A stretch of 64,000 nt of DNA from Cellulosimicrobium sp. ES-005 (lineage in GTDB: Bacteria > Actinomycetota > Actinomycetes > Actinomycetales > Cellulomonadaceae). Positions within the stretch are counted from its first letter, which is position 1, and each line of letters opens with the position of its first letter. The DNA is taken from assembly GCF_040448685.1 (NCBI RefSeq), contig NZ_CP159290.1, positions 3,720,001-3,784,000 of the forward strand. Reading direction: 5' to 3'. Positions 1 through 8,870 of this stretch are shown in pieces. A program made the position numbers and the translations under genes. The notes beneath the pieces are model-generated. The model was not told where the DNA came from. It ran no database searches and worked only from the letters and a program-made list of their open reading frames with translations.

Positions 1-1034
1 TCATGAGCCACCTCGACCTCGTCGACGGCGTCCGGTACCCCCGCGGCGGGATGCACACGCTGATCGAGGCCGTGGCGCGGCTCGCGCGCGCGGAGGGGGC
101 CGAGCTCCGGACCGGCGCGGACGTCGCCGGGATCGAGGTGGCCCCCGGTGCCCGACGGCGCGGGCGCGTCACGGGCGTCCGCCTCGCCTCGGGCGAGCTC
201 GTCGAGGCGGACCTCGTCGTGTCGGCCGCCGACCGGCACCACACGGAGACCGCGCTCCTCGCCCCGCGGTGGGCGGAGCTGCCCGCCGCGGCGTGGGACG
301 ACAAGGGACCGGGGATCTCGGCCCTGCTCGTGCTCGCGGGAGTGCGGGGCGCGCTGCCCGAGCTCGCGCACCACTCCCTCTTCTTCACGCGCGACTGGCC
401 CGCGAACTTCGACGCCGTGCTCGGCACCGACCGGCGCAGCGACCCCGCGGGGCTGCGCGTCCCGGACCCCGCCTCGCTCTACGTGTCGCGCACCTCCGCG
501 ACCGACGGGCCGTCGTCGTCCGCGCCCGCGGCCCCGCCCGGGCACGAGAACCTCTTCCTCCTCGTCCCGTTCCCCGCCGACCCGACGCTCGGCGCCGACG
601 CCGCGTCGCGCCGCGCGCTCGACGCGCTCGCGGACCGCTACCTCGCGCAGGTCGGGCGCTGGGCCGGGGTCGTGGACCTCCCGGGTCGGGTCGTCACGCG
701 GCGCGTGCTGGGGCCAGCCCACTTCGCGACCGAGCTCTCGTCGTGGCGCGGCGGCGCGCTCGGCATGGAGCACACCCTCCGGCAGTCGGCTCTGTGGCGG
801 CCCGGCACGGCGGCCCGCCGTGTCGACGGGCTCTACCACGCCGGGGGTGGGAGCATCCCGGGCGTGGGACTGCCGATGTGCCTCATCAGCGCCGAGCTCG
901 TCGCGAAGCGCCTGCTCGGTGAGACGTCGGCACGCCCGCTGCCGACGCCGTTGCGCCCCGGCTACCTCGCGGCGAGCCGTCGGCCCGAGCGGATCCGGCC
1001 GTCGGGTGCGCGACCGGTCGAGGTCCGCCGGTGA
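1..1034 (+). CDS. crtI: phytoene desaturase, C-terminal part (gene starts before window)
   Basis: C-terminal part of a CrtI-type carotenoid desaturase, the FAD enzyme that converts phytoene to lycopene at the membrane. The start lies upstream of the window; about 343 residues remain of the usual ~500. Visible hallmarks are PRGGMHTLIEAVARLA near the front and the C-terminal FAD-contact stretch YHAGGGSIPGVGLPMCLIS. The TGA overlaps the GTG of the next gene by four bases, so translation is probably coupled to the cyclase genes. Family assignment is firm. That lycopene is the end product is inferred from the lycopene-using enzymes encoded directly downstream. Confidence 0.93.
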   Translation, partial: MSHLDLVDGVRYPRGGMHTLIEAVARLARAEGAELRTGADVAGIEVAPGARRRGRVTGVRLASGELVEADLVVSAADRHHTETALLAPRWAELPAAAWDDKGPGISALLVLAGVRGALPELAHHSLFFTRDWPANFDAVLGTDRRSDPAGLRVPDPASLYVSRTSATDGPSSSAPAAPPGHENLFLLVPFPADPTLGADAASRRALDALADRYLAQVGRWAGVVDLPGRVVTRRVLGPAHFATELSSWRGGALGMEHTLRQSALWRPGTAARRVDGLYHAGGGSIPGVGLPMCLISAELVAKRLLGETSARPLPTPLRPGYLAASRRPERIRPSGARPVEVRR

Positions 1035-1372
1035 CGGGTCTGGTCTACCTCGGCGCGCTCGCGGTCTCGCTCGGCGGCCTCGCCGTGCTCGACCGGCGCT
1101 TCCGCCTCGCGTTCTGGGCGGACCGGCGCCGTGCCGCGCTCACGGTCGGTCTCGGCGTCGTCGGCTTCCTCGCGTGGGACGTCGCGGGCCTCGCGCTCGG
1201 GATCTTCGCGCGCGGGGAGAGCCCGTGGATGACGGGGCTCCTGCTCGCGCCCGACCTGCCCGTCGAGGAGGCGGTCTTCCTGACGCTCCTGTGCTACACC
1301 GCGCTGCTGGGCTGGCGCGGCGCCGAGCGCGTGCTCGCCGCGCGACGGAGCCGGGCGGAGGGCGACGCGTGA
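1031..1372 (+). CDS. crtYe: heterodimeric lycopene cyclase subunit (CrtYe/CrtYc type)
   Basis: Small membrane protein of 113 residues with about three hydrophobic helices, the usual size of one half of the heterodimeric C50-type lycopene cyclases. It carries the family signature around PDLPVEEAVFLTLLCYTALL (PxEE). In Corynebacterium glutamicum and Micrococcus such subunits close the rings of the C50 intermediate made by lycopene elongase. It starts with GTG in a GTGA overlap with crtI and ends in another GTGA overlap with the second subunit. The gene order crtI-Ye-Yf-Eb is that of the C. glutamicum decaprenoxanthin operon; which ring type (epsilon or gamma) is formed cannot be read from the sequence. 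Confidence 0.85.
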   Translation: MTGLVYLGALAVSLGGLAVLDRRFRLAFWADRRRAALTVGLGVVGFLAWDVAGLALGIFARGESPWMTGLLLAPDLPVEEAVFLTLLCYTALLGWRGAERVLAARRSRAEGDA

Positions 1373-1713
1373 CGAACCTCGTGCTCAACGTCGTCGTCCT
1401 CGCGGTGCTCGTCGCGGTGTCGTGGCGCGTGCTGCGCCGGCTGCGACCTGGGCCGCTCGTGTGCACGGCCGTCGTGATGTGCGTGCTCACCCTCGTGTTC
1501 GACACGCTGATGATCGCCGCCGACCTGTACGTCTACCACCCGGACAAGATCCTCGGCGTCTACCTGTGGGGCGCGCCGCTCGAGGACTTCGCGTACGCGT
1601 TCGCCGCCGCGCTCGGGATGCCGGTGCTGTGGACGGTGCTCGGAGCCCGCGGTCGCGAGCGCACCGCGGGCCGCGGGTCCGAGCACGGTCGTGCCGCGGA
1701 GGACGAGCGGTGA
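1369..1713 (+). CDS. crtYf: heterodimeric lycopene cyclase subunit (CrtYf/CrtYd type)
   Basis: Second half of the split lycopene cyclase, 114 residues from the GTG at 1369 that overlaps the preceding stop. Three hydrophobic helices are visible, and the cyclase signature PLED lies in WGAPLEDFAYAFAAALGMP near residues 67-85. The last 20 residues are charged and probably cytoplasmic. It should work only as a heterodimer with the product at 1031-1372, cyclising flavuxanthin-type C50 carotenoid at the membrane. Its stop overlaps the GTG of the elongase gene, so all four enzymes are probably made from one coupled message. Confidence 0.85.
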   Translation: MTNLVLNVVVLAVLVAVSWRVLRRLRPGPLVCTAVVMCVLTLVFDTLMIAADLYVYHPDKILGVYLWGAPLEDFAYAFAAALGMPVLWTVLGARGRERTAGRGSEHGRAAEDER

Positions 1714-2579
1714 AGGACGTGCTCGCCGCGTCGCGGCCCTTCTCCTGGATCAACACCGCGTACCCGTTCGCCGCGGGGTACCTCGTCGCGACCGGCGGGC
1801 GCGCCGACCTCGCGCTCGTGGTCGGGACGCTGTACTTCCTCGTCCCGTACAACCTGCTCATGTACGGCGTGAACGACGTCTTCGACTACGCGAGCGACCT
1901 GCGCAACCCGCGCAAGGGCGGGATCGAGGGCGCGCTGGCCGACCCGGCGACGGCCCGCGTCACGCACCGCCGCATCCTGCGCGCGTGCGTCGCGACCAAC
2001 GTGCCGTTCCTCGTCGCGCTCCTGCTCCTCGGCGACCCGCTCGCGGGCGCGGTCCTCGCGCTCGTGGTGTTCGGCGTCGTCGCGTACTCGGCGCCGCGGC
2101 TGCGGTTCAAGGAGCGCCCGTTCCTCGACTCGTTCACGTCGGCGATGCACTTCGTCGGGCCGTTGCTGTACGCGCTCGTGCTCGTCGACGCGGACCTCTC
2201 CGCGCGGTCCGTCTGGCCCGTGCTCGTCGGCTTCGTGCTCTGGGGCATGGCGTCGCACGCGTTCGGCGCGGTGCAGGACGTGCGCGCGGACCGCGAGGGC
2301 GGCATCGCGTCCGTCGCGACGGCGATCGGCGCGCACGCGACCGTGCTCGCCGCCGCGGCGGCGTACGTCGCGGCGGCCGTCGTGCTCGCGGTGCTCCCGT
2401 GGCCCGGCGTCGTCGCCGCGCTGCTCCCGCTGCCGTACGCCGTCAACGTGCTGCGGTTCCGCGACGTGCGCGACGACGACTGCGAGCGCGCCAACGCGGG
2501 CTGGCGCGCGTTCCTGTGGCTCAACCTCGTCACCGGGTTCCTCGTGACGATGCTGCTCCTCGCGGACGCCCTCACCTGA
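1710..2579 (+). CDS. crtEb: lycopene elongase, UbiA-family prenyltransferase
   Basis: Integral-membrane prenyltransferase of the UbiA superfamily, 289 residues, with about eight hydrophobic segments. The two aspartate-rich Mg-diphosphate sites are present: NDVFDYASD near residues 53-61 and DVRADREGG near 190-198. Family knowledge and the position after the split cyclase genes indicate addition of two dimethylallyl units to lycopene, giving a C50 skeleton. The start is the GTG in a GTGA overlap with the upstream cyclase gene. It is the last gene of the operon; a long hairpin follows at 2602-2656. Decaprenoxanthin is the likely product but sarcinaxanthin-type pigment is possible. Confidence 0.88.
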   Translation: MKDVLAASRPFSWINTAYPFAAGYLVATGGRADLALVVGTLYFLVPYNLLMYGVNDVFDYASDLRNPRKGGIEGALADPATARVTHRRILRACVATNVPFLVALLLLGDPLAGAVLALVVFGVVAYSAPRLRFKERPFLDSFTSAMHFVGPLLYALVLVDADLSARSVWPVLVGFVLWGMASHAFGAVQDVRADREGGIASVATAIGAHATVLAAAAAYVAAAVVLAVLPWPGVVAALLPLPYAVNVLRFRDVRDDDCERANAGWRAFLWLNLVTGFLVTMLLLADALT

Positions 2580-2601
2580 CGCGCCCCGCGTCGCCGGGCA
2601 C

Positions 2602-2656
2602 GGACGACGAGGCCCCGGTCCGCGAGGTCCTCGCGGTGCCGGGGCCGTCGTCGGGG
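2602..2656. terminator. hairpin between convergent crtEb and peptidase genes
   Basis: A long, slightly bulged inverted repeat: GGCCCCGG followed by CCGCGAGG on the left arm pairs with CCTCGCGG and CCGGGGCC on the right arm. It sits between two convergent genes and has no U-tract, as is common in actinobacteria. It is probably a bidirectional terminator. Confidence 0.6.
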
Positions 2657-2666
2657 GAGCGGCTCG

Positions 2667-4130
2667 TCAGGAGAGGTCGCCGTACTCCCAGTGCCAGGGC
2701 TCGTTCTTCGAGCCGCCGGCGCGGGCCCACTCGGGGTTGTCCCAGCCGTAGGCCGGCGCGTTGGCGCGCATCCACTCGTACTGCGCGGTGCCGTAGCCCT
2801 GGATGCCGCCGCCGAGGTCGAGCGCGAGCGCCCAGCCGTGGTTCGACATGCCCGGGGGCGCGGCGAAGTAGCCGCGCGACGCCTTGACCGCGACCTGCGA
2901 GGCGTAGGAGCGGTACGAGTCCGTCACGGAGAGGTTCGCGCCGAACGTCTCGCGGAACTTCTGGTTGAGCGCCTCGATCTGGTGGGCGGCGTCGCAGCGG
3001 AGCTGCTCGCCCGGCGCGAACGACAGCTCGCACAGGGCGCTCGCGGGGATCTGCCCGTTGCCGAAGCCCGCCGTGGAGGCGGCCCACTGGTCGAGCTGTG
3101 CCGCGATCTCCTCGGCCGACGGCGGACCGGGCACGACCTGCACGGTCACGCCCGAGCCGGCCGCGTCGAGCAGCGTGGAGAGCTCGGCCGTCAGCGCGGC
3201 GATCTCCTCGGTGGACCCCGCGGGCGCCGGCGTCTCGGCGGCGTCGGTGGTGGCGTCCGTCGCCGTCCCGGTGGTGAGGTCGGGCGACGCGGTCGCCGCC
3301 TCGGAGGCCGCCGCGTCCTCCTCGGGGGACTCGGTCGAGGTGTCAGCGCTCGTCGCGGCGTCGGGTGCCGCCGCGGTCTCCGCCTCGTCCGACGACTCGT
3401 CCGACGCCGTGGCCAGGTCCGGCACGGTCGGCTCGAGCGTCGGGAGGGCGGCGAGGTCCTCGAGGGACGTGCGGGCCGAGGATCGGCTCGCACGGTCGGA
3501 GCCGCGCTCGGCGAGGTGAGGCACGCTCGATTCGAGGGTGTCGGACGCGGTCAGCAGCGCGTCGCCCTCGGTGTCGACCGCGGCGTTGTCGTCGGCGGAC
3601 CCGTCGTCGGCGGTGTCGGCTGCCGTGTCGTCGGCGGTCCCTCCCAGCCCGGAGTCGGCGAGCGAGGGCAGGCCGGCGAACGCCGACGAGCCGTCGGTCG
3701 GGGAGGCCGCGGTGACGGCCGTGCTGAGCCGGGTGCGCGCGTCCTCGATCTGGGCGATCTGCTCGGGAGTCAGCCCGGCGGCGCCCTCCCCGGTGAGGAA
3801 CTGTGCCCGCACGAGGGCGTCGCTCGCCGCGTCGACGGTGGCGGGGTCGGCCGCGATCGCGCCCAGGGTCACCGGCGCCGTGCCGGCAGCGGTCGACGTG
3901 GTCGGTGCCGCGGACGAGGAGTCGGCGGGCACATCCGCCGACGGCGCACCGCCGTCGGCGAAGGCGGCCGCGGCGGTGCTCGCGGTGAGCGCGACGGCCG
4001 CCACGGCGGCACCGGTCCCGAGGGTCCGGCGACGGCCGGGAGCGACGCGGGCAGCGCCCTGCGCGCCGCGGCGCGCGGCGGAGGCGAGGGCTGCGGGGAG
4101 CGAGGCCCGGCTCGCGGTGTGGCGGCCCAT
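2667..4130 (-). CDS. secreted VanY-type (M15B) D-alanyl-D-alanine carboxypeptidase-like protein
   Basis: Predicted secreted zinc peptidase of 487 residues. The first ~60 residues hold a basic start and a hydrophobic signal segment (GTGAAVAAVALTASTAAAAF). A low-complexity Ala/Ser/Thr/Asp/Glu-rich linker of roughly 270 residues follows. The catalytic M15B domain occupies the last ~120 residues, with the metal motifs SNHGWALALD and EPWHWEY and the substrate-side stretch DSYRSYASQ. Members cut the D-Ala-D-Ala end of peptidoglycan stem peptides. The acidic linker is much longer than in typical VanY proteins and may span the cell wall. A CebR-like box lies 132 bp upstream of the ATG. Confidence 0.85.
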   Translation of the reverse strand: MGRHTASRASLPAALASAARRGAQGAARVAPGRRRTLGTGAAVAAVALTASTAAAAFADGGAPSADVPADSSSAAPTTSTAAGTAPVTLGAIAADPATVDAASDALVRAQFLTGEGAAGLTPEQIAQIEDARTRLSTAVTAASPTDGSSAFAGLPSLADSGLGGTADDTAADTADDGSADDNAAVDTEGDALLTASDTLESSVPHLAERGSDRASRSSARTSLEDLAALPTLEPTVPDLATASDESSDEAETAAAPDAATSADTSTESPEEDAAASEAATASPDLTTGTATDATTDAAETPAPAGSTEEIAALTAELSTLLDAAGSGVTVQVVPGPPSAEEIAAQLDQWAASTAGFGNGQIPASALCELSFAPGEQLRCDAAHQIEALNQKFRETFGANLSVTDSYRSYASQVAVKASRGYFAAPPGMSNHGWALALDLGGGIQGYGTAQYEWMRANAPAYGWDNPEWARAGGSKNEPWHWEYGDLS

Positions 4131-4261
4131 CTAGCGTGCCTCGCCGGGGGCGGCGGGGCACGCGCCGGTGGTGCTGGACGTGTGCGGTGCGGTCTTCTGG
4201 TGCTGGGCAGTGGTCAAGCGAGCGATCCGATCATCGGGTCGTGGTCGCGGGCGGTCGAACG

Positions 4262-4275
4262 CGGAAGCGCTCCCA
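4262..4275. promoter_or_regulatory. CebR/LacI-type operator-like box
   Basis: CGGAAGCGCTCCCA matches 12 of 14 positions of the palindromic CebR operator TGGGAGCGCTCCCA known from Streptomyces cellulose/cellobiose genes. It lies in the 357-bp gap 4131-4487, between the start of the VanY-type gene and the end of the exporter gene. The only promoter it could control is that of the peptidase. Otherwise I see no gene in this gap. The match is weaker than the two boxes upstream of the glucanase gene. Confidence 0.4.
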
Positions 4276-4487
4276 TCCCTGGTGCACCTGCGCAGGACGG
4301 AGCGCTGGGTGACCACGACGGCGTGCGGTCGGGGCGGGACGCGTGCGCCCTCTCACCACGACGCCGGCTGGTCTGGTCGCAGGGTGGACCACGGAGACCG
4401 GTCGGCTGTTCCATCTTCAACTAGACGTGCGTCCAGCGGGACCCTCTGACGGGGGGAAGCCTCGGGAATGGGGTGCCGACCGTGTGG

Positions 4488-5789
4488 TCAGGATGTGAAG
4501 AGGGTACGTGTCACCCGTCCCGCGTCCCGCGTGACGGCCGACCCGACGAGCGTGCCGAGGGCGATCCCGAACACGGCGACGACCGCGTTGGCGATCTCCT
4601 GTGCCGCCTCCGGGCCGCCGTTCACCAGGTCCGAGAGGCCCAGCAGGCTGAGCGCCCCGGGCACGAGGAGCCAGAACGCCGGGAGGGTCGTGACGGCGGC
4701 GGGCGGTCCGTGCGGCGTCCGCTCGACCAGCGCGGCGAGCGGCGCGATGACGAGGGCACCCACGAACCCCGCGAGCGGGGCGGCGGCGAGCGCCCCGGCG
4801 AGCTGGGCCGCGTACGCGCCGAGCAGGACGAGCAGCACCCAGGGCAGCGAGCCCCGCGGCGACGACGCGAAGTACATCTGCCCGAGCCCGACGGCGAGGA
4901 TCCCCACCCACGGCGCCCACCACCCGAGCTGGTCCGCGGCGGGGGCGGCGACGAGCGGGCCCGCGACCGCGGCCCCCGCGACGACGCCGAACACGAGCAG
5001 CAGGAGCTGCGCGACCCCGTAGACGAGCCGGCTCGCGCCGGCGACGATCTGGTTGCCCGTCAGCTCGATCGCGGCGACCGTGAGCACCGAGCCGGGCAGG
5101 AACGACACGAGGGGCGGCACGAGCACGCTGAGCGGGTCGTCGCCGAGCCAGGGGTGGACGACGTCGACCGCCAGGAGCGTCACGACGAACGCCGCGACGA
5201 CGGGCAGGGCGGTGGCGAGCGTCGGCCACCGCGTCCCGAGCCAGCGCAGGGCGCCGACGAGGATCCCGAGCGCGAGGTAGACCGGCAGGAGCCGGGCGGT
5301 GGGGTTGAGCACGAGGCCGAACCCGACCGTGAGCAGCCCGTGGCCGACGATCGTGAGCACCGCGCCGAAGCGGGGCGGCCGCTCCACGATCGCGCGCAGC
5401 TCGGCCCGCGCGTCGGCGAGCGGGACGTCGGTCGTGCGCAGGCGGCGCACGAGGGTGGTGAGCGCCCCGATCTGGTCGAGGTTGAGACCGCTCGCGGCAG
5501 CACCCGCGAAGTCGGCGACCGTGCCGCCCGCCGTGCTCACCCGGACGAAGACACCCGTGGGGAGGACGAGCGTGCCCACGGTGGACGTGCCCGAGCGTCG
5601 CGCGACGGCCTCCAGGTCGTCCTCGACGTCGGTCACGGAGCGTCCGGAGTCGAGCAGCGCCGTCCCCAGCTCGCGCAGGAGCGGGACGAGGTCGGGGGAC
5701 ACCTCGGGCGGCTCGGGATCGACCGCGGGGGGCGGCTCGTCGCCCAGCGCGCGCAGCACGCGGCGCACGACGGACGGGGCGCGTCGCAC
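4488..5789 (-). CDS. threonine/serine exporter family protein (ThrE-like)
   Basis: Inner-membrane transporter of the ThrE family, 433 residues from the GTG at 5789. The N-terminal soluble half (to about residue 155) carries the conserved stretches LLDSGRSVTDVEDDLEAVAR and SGLNLDQIGALTTLVRRL. The rest is about ten hydrophobic helices in two blocks, matching the fused ThrE domain plus its smaller partner domain. Family members export threonine, serine and small peptides by proton antiport; the substrate here is not shown. The start is uncertain: no ATG is available, and the gene begins about 30 bp after the stop of the upstream YbjN-like gene, suggesting a two-gene operon. Confidence 0.8.
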   Translation of the reverse strand: MRRAPSVVRRVLRALGDEPPPAVDPEPPEVSPDLVPLLRELGTALLDSGRSVTDVEDDLEAVARRSGTSTVGTLVLPTGVFVRVSTAGGTVADFAGAAASGLNLDQIGALTTLVRRLRTTDVPLADARAELRAIVERPPRFGAVLTIVGHGLLTVGFGLVLNPTARLLPVYLALGILVGALRWLGTRWPTLATALPVVAAFVVTLLAVDVVHPWLGDDPLSVLVPPLVSFLPGSVLTVAAIELTGNQIVAGASRLVYGVAQLLLLVFGVVAGAAVAGPLVAAPAADQLGWWAPWVGILAVGLGQMYFASSPRGSLPWVLLVLLGAYAAQLAGALAAAPLAGFVGALVIAPLAALVERTPHGPPAAVTTLPAFWLLVPGALSLLGLSDLVNGGPEAAQEIANAVVAVFGIALGTLVGSAVTRDAGRVTRTLFTS

Positions 5790-5821
5790 GTCGTCGAGCC
5801 AGCTCGCCCTGCGCCCGCGGG

Positions 5822-6238
5822 TCAGGGCGGGTCCTCGGTGCTCGCGGCGACGAGCGCGAGCAGGGCCCGCGCGTACGCGTCGGCGGCGTCCGCCGCGGCG
5901 AACGTGCCGAGGTCGTGGAGCACCTCGGTGCGGACGACGTACCCGGCGTCCGACCGTTCGAGCGCGCGGAAGGTGCCCCCGAGGAGCTCCCGGAGCTGCT
6001 CCTCGAGCGGGTGCCACAGCGCGTCCTCGAGCGCGACCGAGTCGAGCGCCCACTCGGTCGTCCCGTTGAAGCCGAGCACGACGCCGGTGTCGAACTCGTG
6101 CGGCTCGATCGTCATGTCGCTCACGGTGAAGACGTCGCCGTCGCCGCCCGTGGCGAGGAGGCGGAAGCGGTCGCCCGACGCCGGCGACCACCGCACGCCC
6201 GCGTCGCGCAGCGCGAGCGCGAGCTCCCACGAGATCAT
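5822..6238 (-). CDS. YbjN-like hypothetical protein
   Basis: Soluble protein of 138 residues beginning MISWELALALRDAGVRW. The alternating strands and helices and the tail of hydrophobic helix suggest the small type-III-chaperone-like fold of YbjN proteins, but I recognise no catalytic motif. The ATG at 6238 is preferred over an in-frame GTG 36 bp upstream because it opens the well-structured part. It lies directly upstream of the ThrE-like gene on the same strand and divergent from the MscS gene. No function can be assigned. Confidence 0.65.
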   Translation of the reverse strand: MISWELALALRDAGVRWSPASGDRFRLLATGGDGDVFTVSDMTIEPHEFDTGVVLGFNGTTEWALDSVALEDALWHPLEEQLRELLGGTFRALERSDAGYVVRTEVLHDLGTFAAADAADAYARALLALVAASTEDPP

Positions 6239-6323
6239 GCCTGCCACGGTAGGCCCGGCCCGCACGCCCCGCACGAGCGACGGCCCGGAGGTGACCGCCG
6301 GGCGCCCTGCCTAGCCTGAGGTG

Positions 6324-7979
6324 ATGGACACCGAGCTGGAGAACACGACCGACGTGCTCGTCACCCTGGGCGCGGTCGCGGCGGGAGTCCTTGTCGCGTT
6401 CGTCCTGGGGACCGTGATCTCTGCCGTCGTGCGCCGGGCCGGCCGGCGCAGCGAGCTCGCGCGCGACCTCTCGCGGCGGCTGCGCCGACCGGACCGCGCG
6501 GTCCTGACCGTCGTCGCGGTGTGGGTGGCAGTCCGTCTGACGACCGACGCTTCGACGCCCTGGCGCCCGGCGGTCGAGCACCTCCTGCTCATCGCGCTCA
6601 TCCTGGCCGGTGCGTGGTGGGTGGGCGCCATCGCGTTCGTGCTCGAGGACTCCGCGCTGCAGCGCTACCGCATGGACACCGCGGACAACCGGCACGCGCG
6701 CCGCGTCCGGACGCAGATCACGGTGCTGCGCCGGCTCACCGTCGCGGTGATCGTCGTGTGCGCGGTCGCGGGCATCCTGCTCACGTTCCCCGCCGCGCGC
6801 GCCGCCGGGGCGAGCCTGCTCGCGTCGGCGGGGCTCATCTCGATCGTCGCGGGCCTCGCCGCGCAGACGTCGCTCGCGAACGTGTTCGCGGGCATGCAGA
6901 TCGCGTTCACCGACGCCATCCGCGTGGACGACGTCGTGGTGCTCGAGGGCGAGTGGGGGCGGATCGAGGAGATCACCATGACGTACGTCGTGGTGCACCT
7001 CTGGGACGACCGCCGCCTCATCATGCCGTCCACGTACTTCACGACGACGCCGTTCCAGAACTGGACCCGCCGCGCCGCCGACCTGCTGGGCACGGTCGAG
7101 CTCGACCTCGACTTCGAGGTGCCGGTCGGGCCGATGCGGGCCGAGCTGCGGCGTCTCCTCGCGCTCACCGACCTGTGGGACGGGCGCGTCGGCATCCTCC
7201 AGGTGACCGACGCTGTCGGGGGCCTCGTGCGGGTCCGCGCCCTCGTCAGCGCGCACGACGCCCCGACGCTGTTCGACCTGCGGTGCTTCGTCCGGGAGGG
7301 CCTGGTCGACTGGCTGCAGCGCGCCGCCCCGCAGGGTCTGCCCCGGACCCGGCTCGAGCGCGCCGCGGACGCCGCCGACCTCCTGCCGGGGGAGCCGGGC
7401 GAGCCCGCCGCGGCGGACGCCGAGCGGCCCGACGGGACCGGCACGGGCGGCGACGGGGTCCCCGTGGCCCCGGCGCGACCGCCGCGCCTCCCCGCGGAGC
7501 GCGGGTCGCGGCGGGCCGACGCGCCCGTGGTCCTCGGGACGATCCGGCGTGCGGGGAAGGGCGCCGGCGCGGCGCCGAGCGAGGACCCGACACGGCTCGT
7601 CGGGGTCGTGCCCGGCCCGGCGGGGCGCCCGGACGAGCGGGACGTCGACGCCGGCGCCGGTCACGACCGCGCCGGTCACGACGCCGAGGTGCCGGGCGGG
7701 ACCCGGCCGCTCCCCGCCGTCGGGCACGACGTGCACGGCGACGCGACGCCCGAGGCCGCGGAGTCCGCCTTCTTCAGCGGGACGCCCGAGGGAGAGGAGC
7801 GGTCGCGCGCCTTCGCGGGACCGGGCCAGGACGTCATCGACGAGCGCGAGCGCACGGCCGAGCACGGCGCCGTGCCGGACCACGACGCGCCGGGCGACGC
7901 GCCCGACGCGGGGGCGCCGCGCGACCCCGCCGACGACGGGGACGGCGTCCGCGAGGACGACCGCCGACCCGGTACCTGA
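6324..7979 (+). CDS. MscS-family mechanosensitive channel with long disordered tail
   Basis: Small-conductance mechanosensitive channel homologue, about 551 residues. Hydrophobic helices occupy roughly residues 12-33, 55-66, 87-113 and 135-200. The pore helix and following beta domain are recognisable in ASLLASAGLISIVAGLAAQT and AFTDAIRVDDVVVLEGEWG, then FQNWTRRAADLLG. From about residue 350 the protein is Pro/Gly/Ala/Asp/Arg-rich and presumably disordered for some 200 residues, longer than in ordinary MscS proteins. A TAGCCT -10-like hexamer ends six bases before the ATG, so the message may be leaderless. Channels of this kind release osmolytes on hypo-osmotic shock. Confidence 0.88.
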   Translation: MDTELENTTDVLVTLGAVAAGVLVAFVLGTVISAVVRRAGRRSELARDLSRRLRRPDRAVLTVVAVWVAVRLTTDASTPWRPAVEHLLLIALILAGAWWVGAIAFVLEDSALQRYRMDTADNRHARRVRTQITVLRRLTVAVIVVCAVAGILLTFPAARAAGASLLASAGLISIVAGLAAQTSLANVFAGMQIAFTDAIRVDDVVVLEGEWGRIEEITMTYVVVHLWDDRRLIMPSTYFTTTPFQNWTRRAADLLGTVELDLDFEVPVGPMRAELRRLLALTDLWDGRVGILQVTDAVGGLVRVRALVSAHDAPTLFDLRCFVREGLVDWLQRAAPQGLPRTRLERAADAADLLPGEPGEPAAADAERPDGTGTGGDGVPVAPARPPRLPAERGSRRADAPVVLGTIRRAGKGAGAAPSEDPTRLVGVVPGPAGRPDERDVDAGAGHDRAGHDAEVPGGTRPLPAVGHDVHGDATPEAAESAFFSGTPEGEERSRAFAGPGQDVIDERERTAEHGAVPDHDAPGDAPDAGAPRDPADDGDGVREDDRRPGT

Positions 7980-8024
7980 GGACGGGACCCGGACGCGTCC
8001 CCGGCGCGCCCGACGGCGAGCGGA

Positions 8025-8792
8025 TCAGGTCAGGCCGGGGACCTCGACCGTCACGTCGGCGTACGGCGCGACGAGGAGAGTCGCGGTCGCCCACCCGCGC
8101 GTGAGCAGGCCGGTGTCGGAGTCGGGCTCGGAGTGCCGCTCCGTGCCGGAGTACTGGAGCACCAGGTGCCGGTCGCCGTCCTCGTGGATGTTCGCCTGGA
8201 CGAGCCCGAACGTCGCGAGCGGCGCCTGGCGCAGACCGCGCAGCCGGTCCGGCGGGACGTCGGGGACGTTGACGTTGAGCGTGCGGCGGTCGAGCGGGAC
8301 GTCCCGCGACGCGGCGTCGTCCATCCACGCGAGCACGTGGTCGGTGACGAGGCGCGCGGTGTCCCAGTGCTGCGGCTCCGCCGCGTCGACCGAGACGGCG
8401 AGCGACCGGATCCCGTGCGTCATCGCGGACAGCGCCGCGCCGACCGTCCCGGAGTGCAGGATCGCGTTGCCGGTGTTGGCGCCCTTGTTCGCCCCCGAGA
8501 GCAGGAGGTCCGGCCGGGGTCCGAACCCGCCGTAGGCGGCGACGAAGGCGATGAGCGCGGGGGCGGCGCGGACGGCGTAGGAGGTCACGTCGTCGGGCAG
8601 GCCCGGCGCGCGGCGCGGCTCGACGGCGAGCCGCCCGTCGCGCTCGGCGCCGAGCAGGGACGCGCTGGCGCCCGACGACTCGCGGGCGGGGGCCGCGACG
8701 ACGACCTCGTAGCCGGCGTCGAGCGCCGCCCCGGCGAGGACCGCCAGGCCGGGGGAGTCGATCCCGTCGTCGTTGGTCACGAGGGCGCGCAC
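8025..8792 (-). CDS. surE: 5'/3'-nucleotidase SurE
   Basis: Survival protein SurE, a metal-dependent phosphatase that removes 5'- or 3'-phosphates from nucleoside monophosphates. It has 255 residues, the normal length. The N-terminal metal site TNDDGIDSPG (residues 6-15) is intact, as are LLSGANKGANTGNAILHSGT around residues 98-117 and the later LNVNVPDVPPD. The start is GTG at 8792. A run of four TCGGGG units and further G tracts (8811-8850) sits directly upstream, between this gene and the PfkB gene that precedes it on the same strand. Confidence 0.93.
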   Translation of the reverse strand: MRALVTNDDGIDSPGLAVLAGAALDAGYEVVVAAPARESSGASASLLGAERDGRLAVEPRRAPGLPDDVTSYAVRAAPALIAFVAAYGGFGPRPDLLLSGANKGANTGNAILHSGTVGAALSAMTHGIRSLAVSVDAAEPQHWDTARLVTDHVLAWMDDAASRDVPLDRRTLNVNVPDVPPDRLRGLRQAPLATFGLVQANIHEDGDRHLVLQYSGTERHSEPDSDTGLLTRGWATATLLVAPYADVTVEVPGLT

Positions 8793-8810
8793 GGTGGTTC
8801 TCCTCTGTCG

Positions 8811-8850
8811 TCGGGGTCGGGGTCGGGGTCGGGGGGGTGGGGGTGGGGGT
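8811..8850. repeat. TCGGGG tandem repeat and G-tract run
   Basis: Four perfect TCGGGG hexamers (8811-8834) run into GGGTGGGGGTGGGGGT on the plus strand. It is the only content of the short gap upstream of surE. Such G-tracts could form a quadruplex on the plus strand and are prone to slippage. Confidence 0.75.
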
Positions 8851-8870
8851 AGCCGGCCCGGCGGCCGGGT

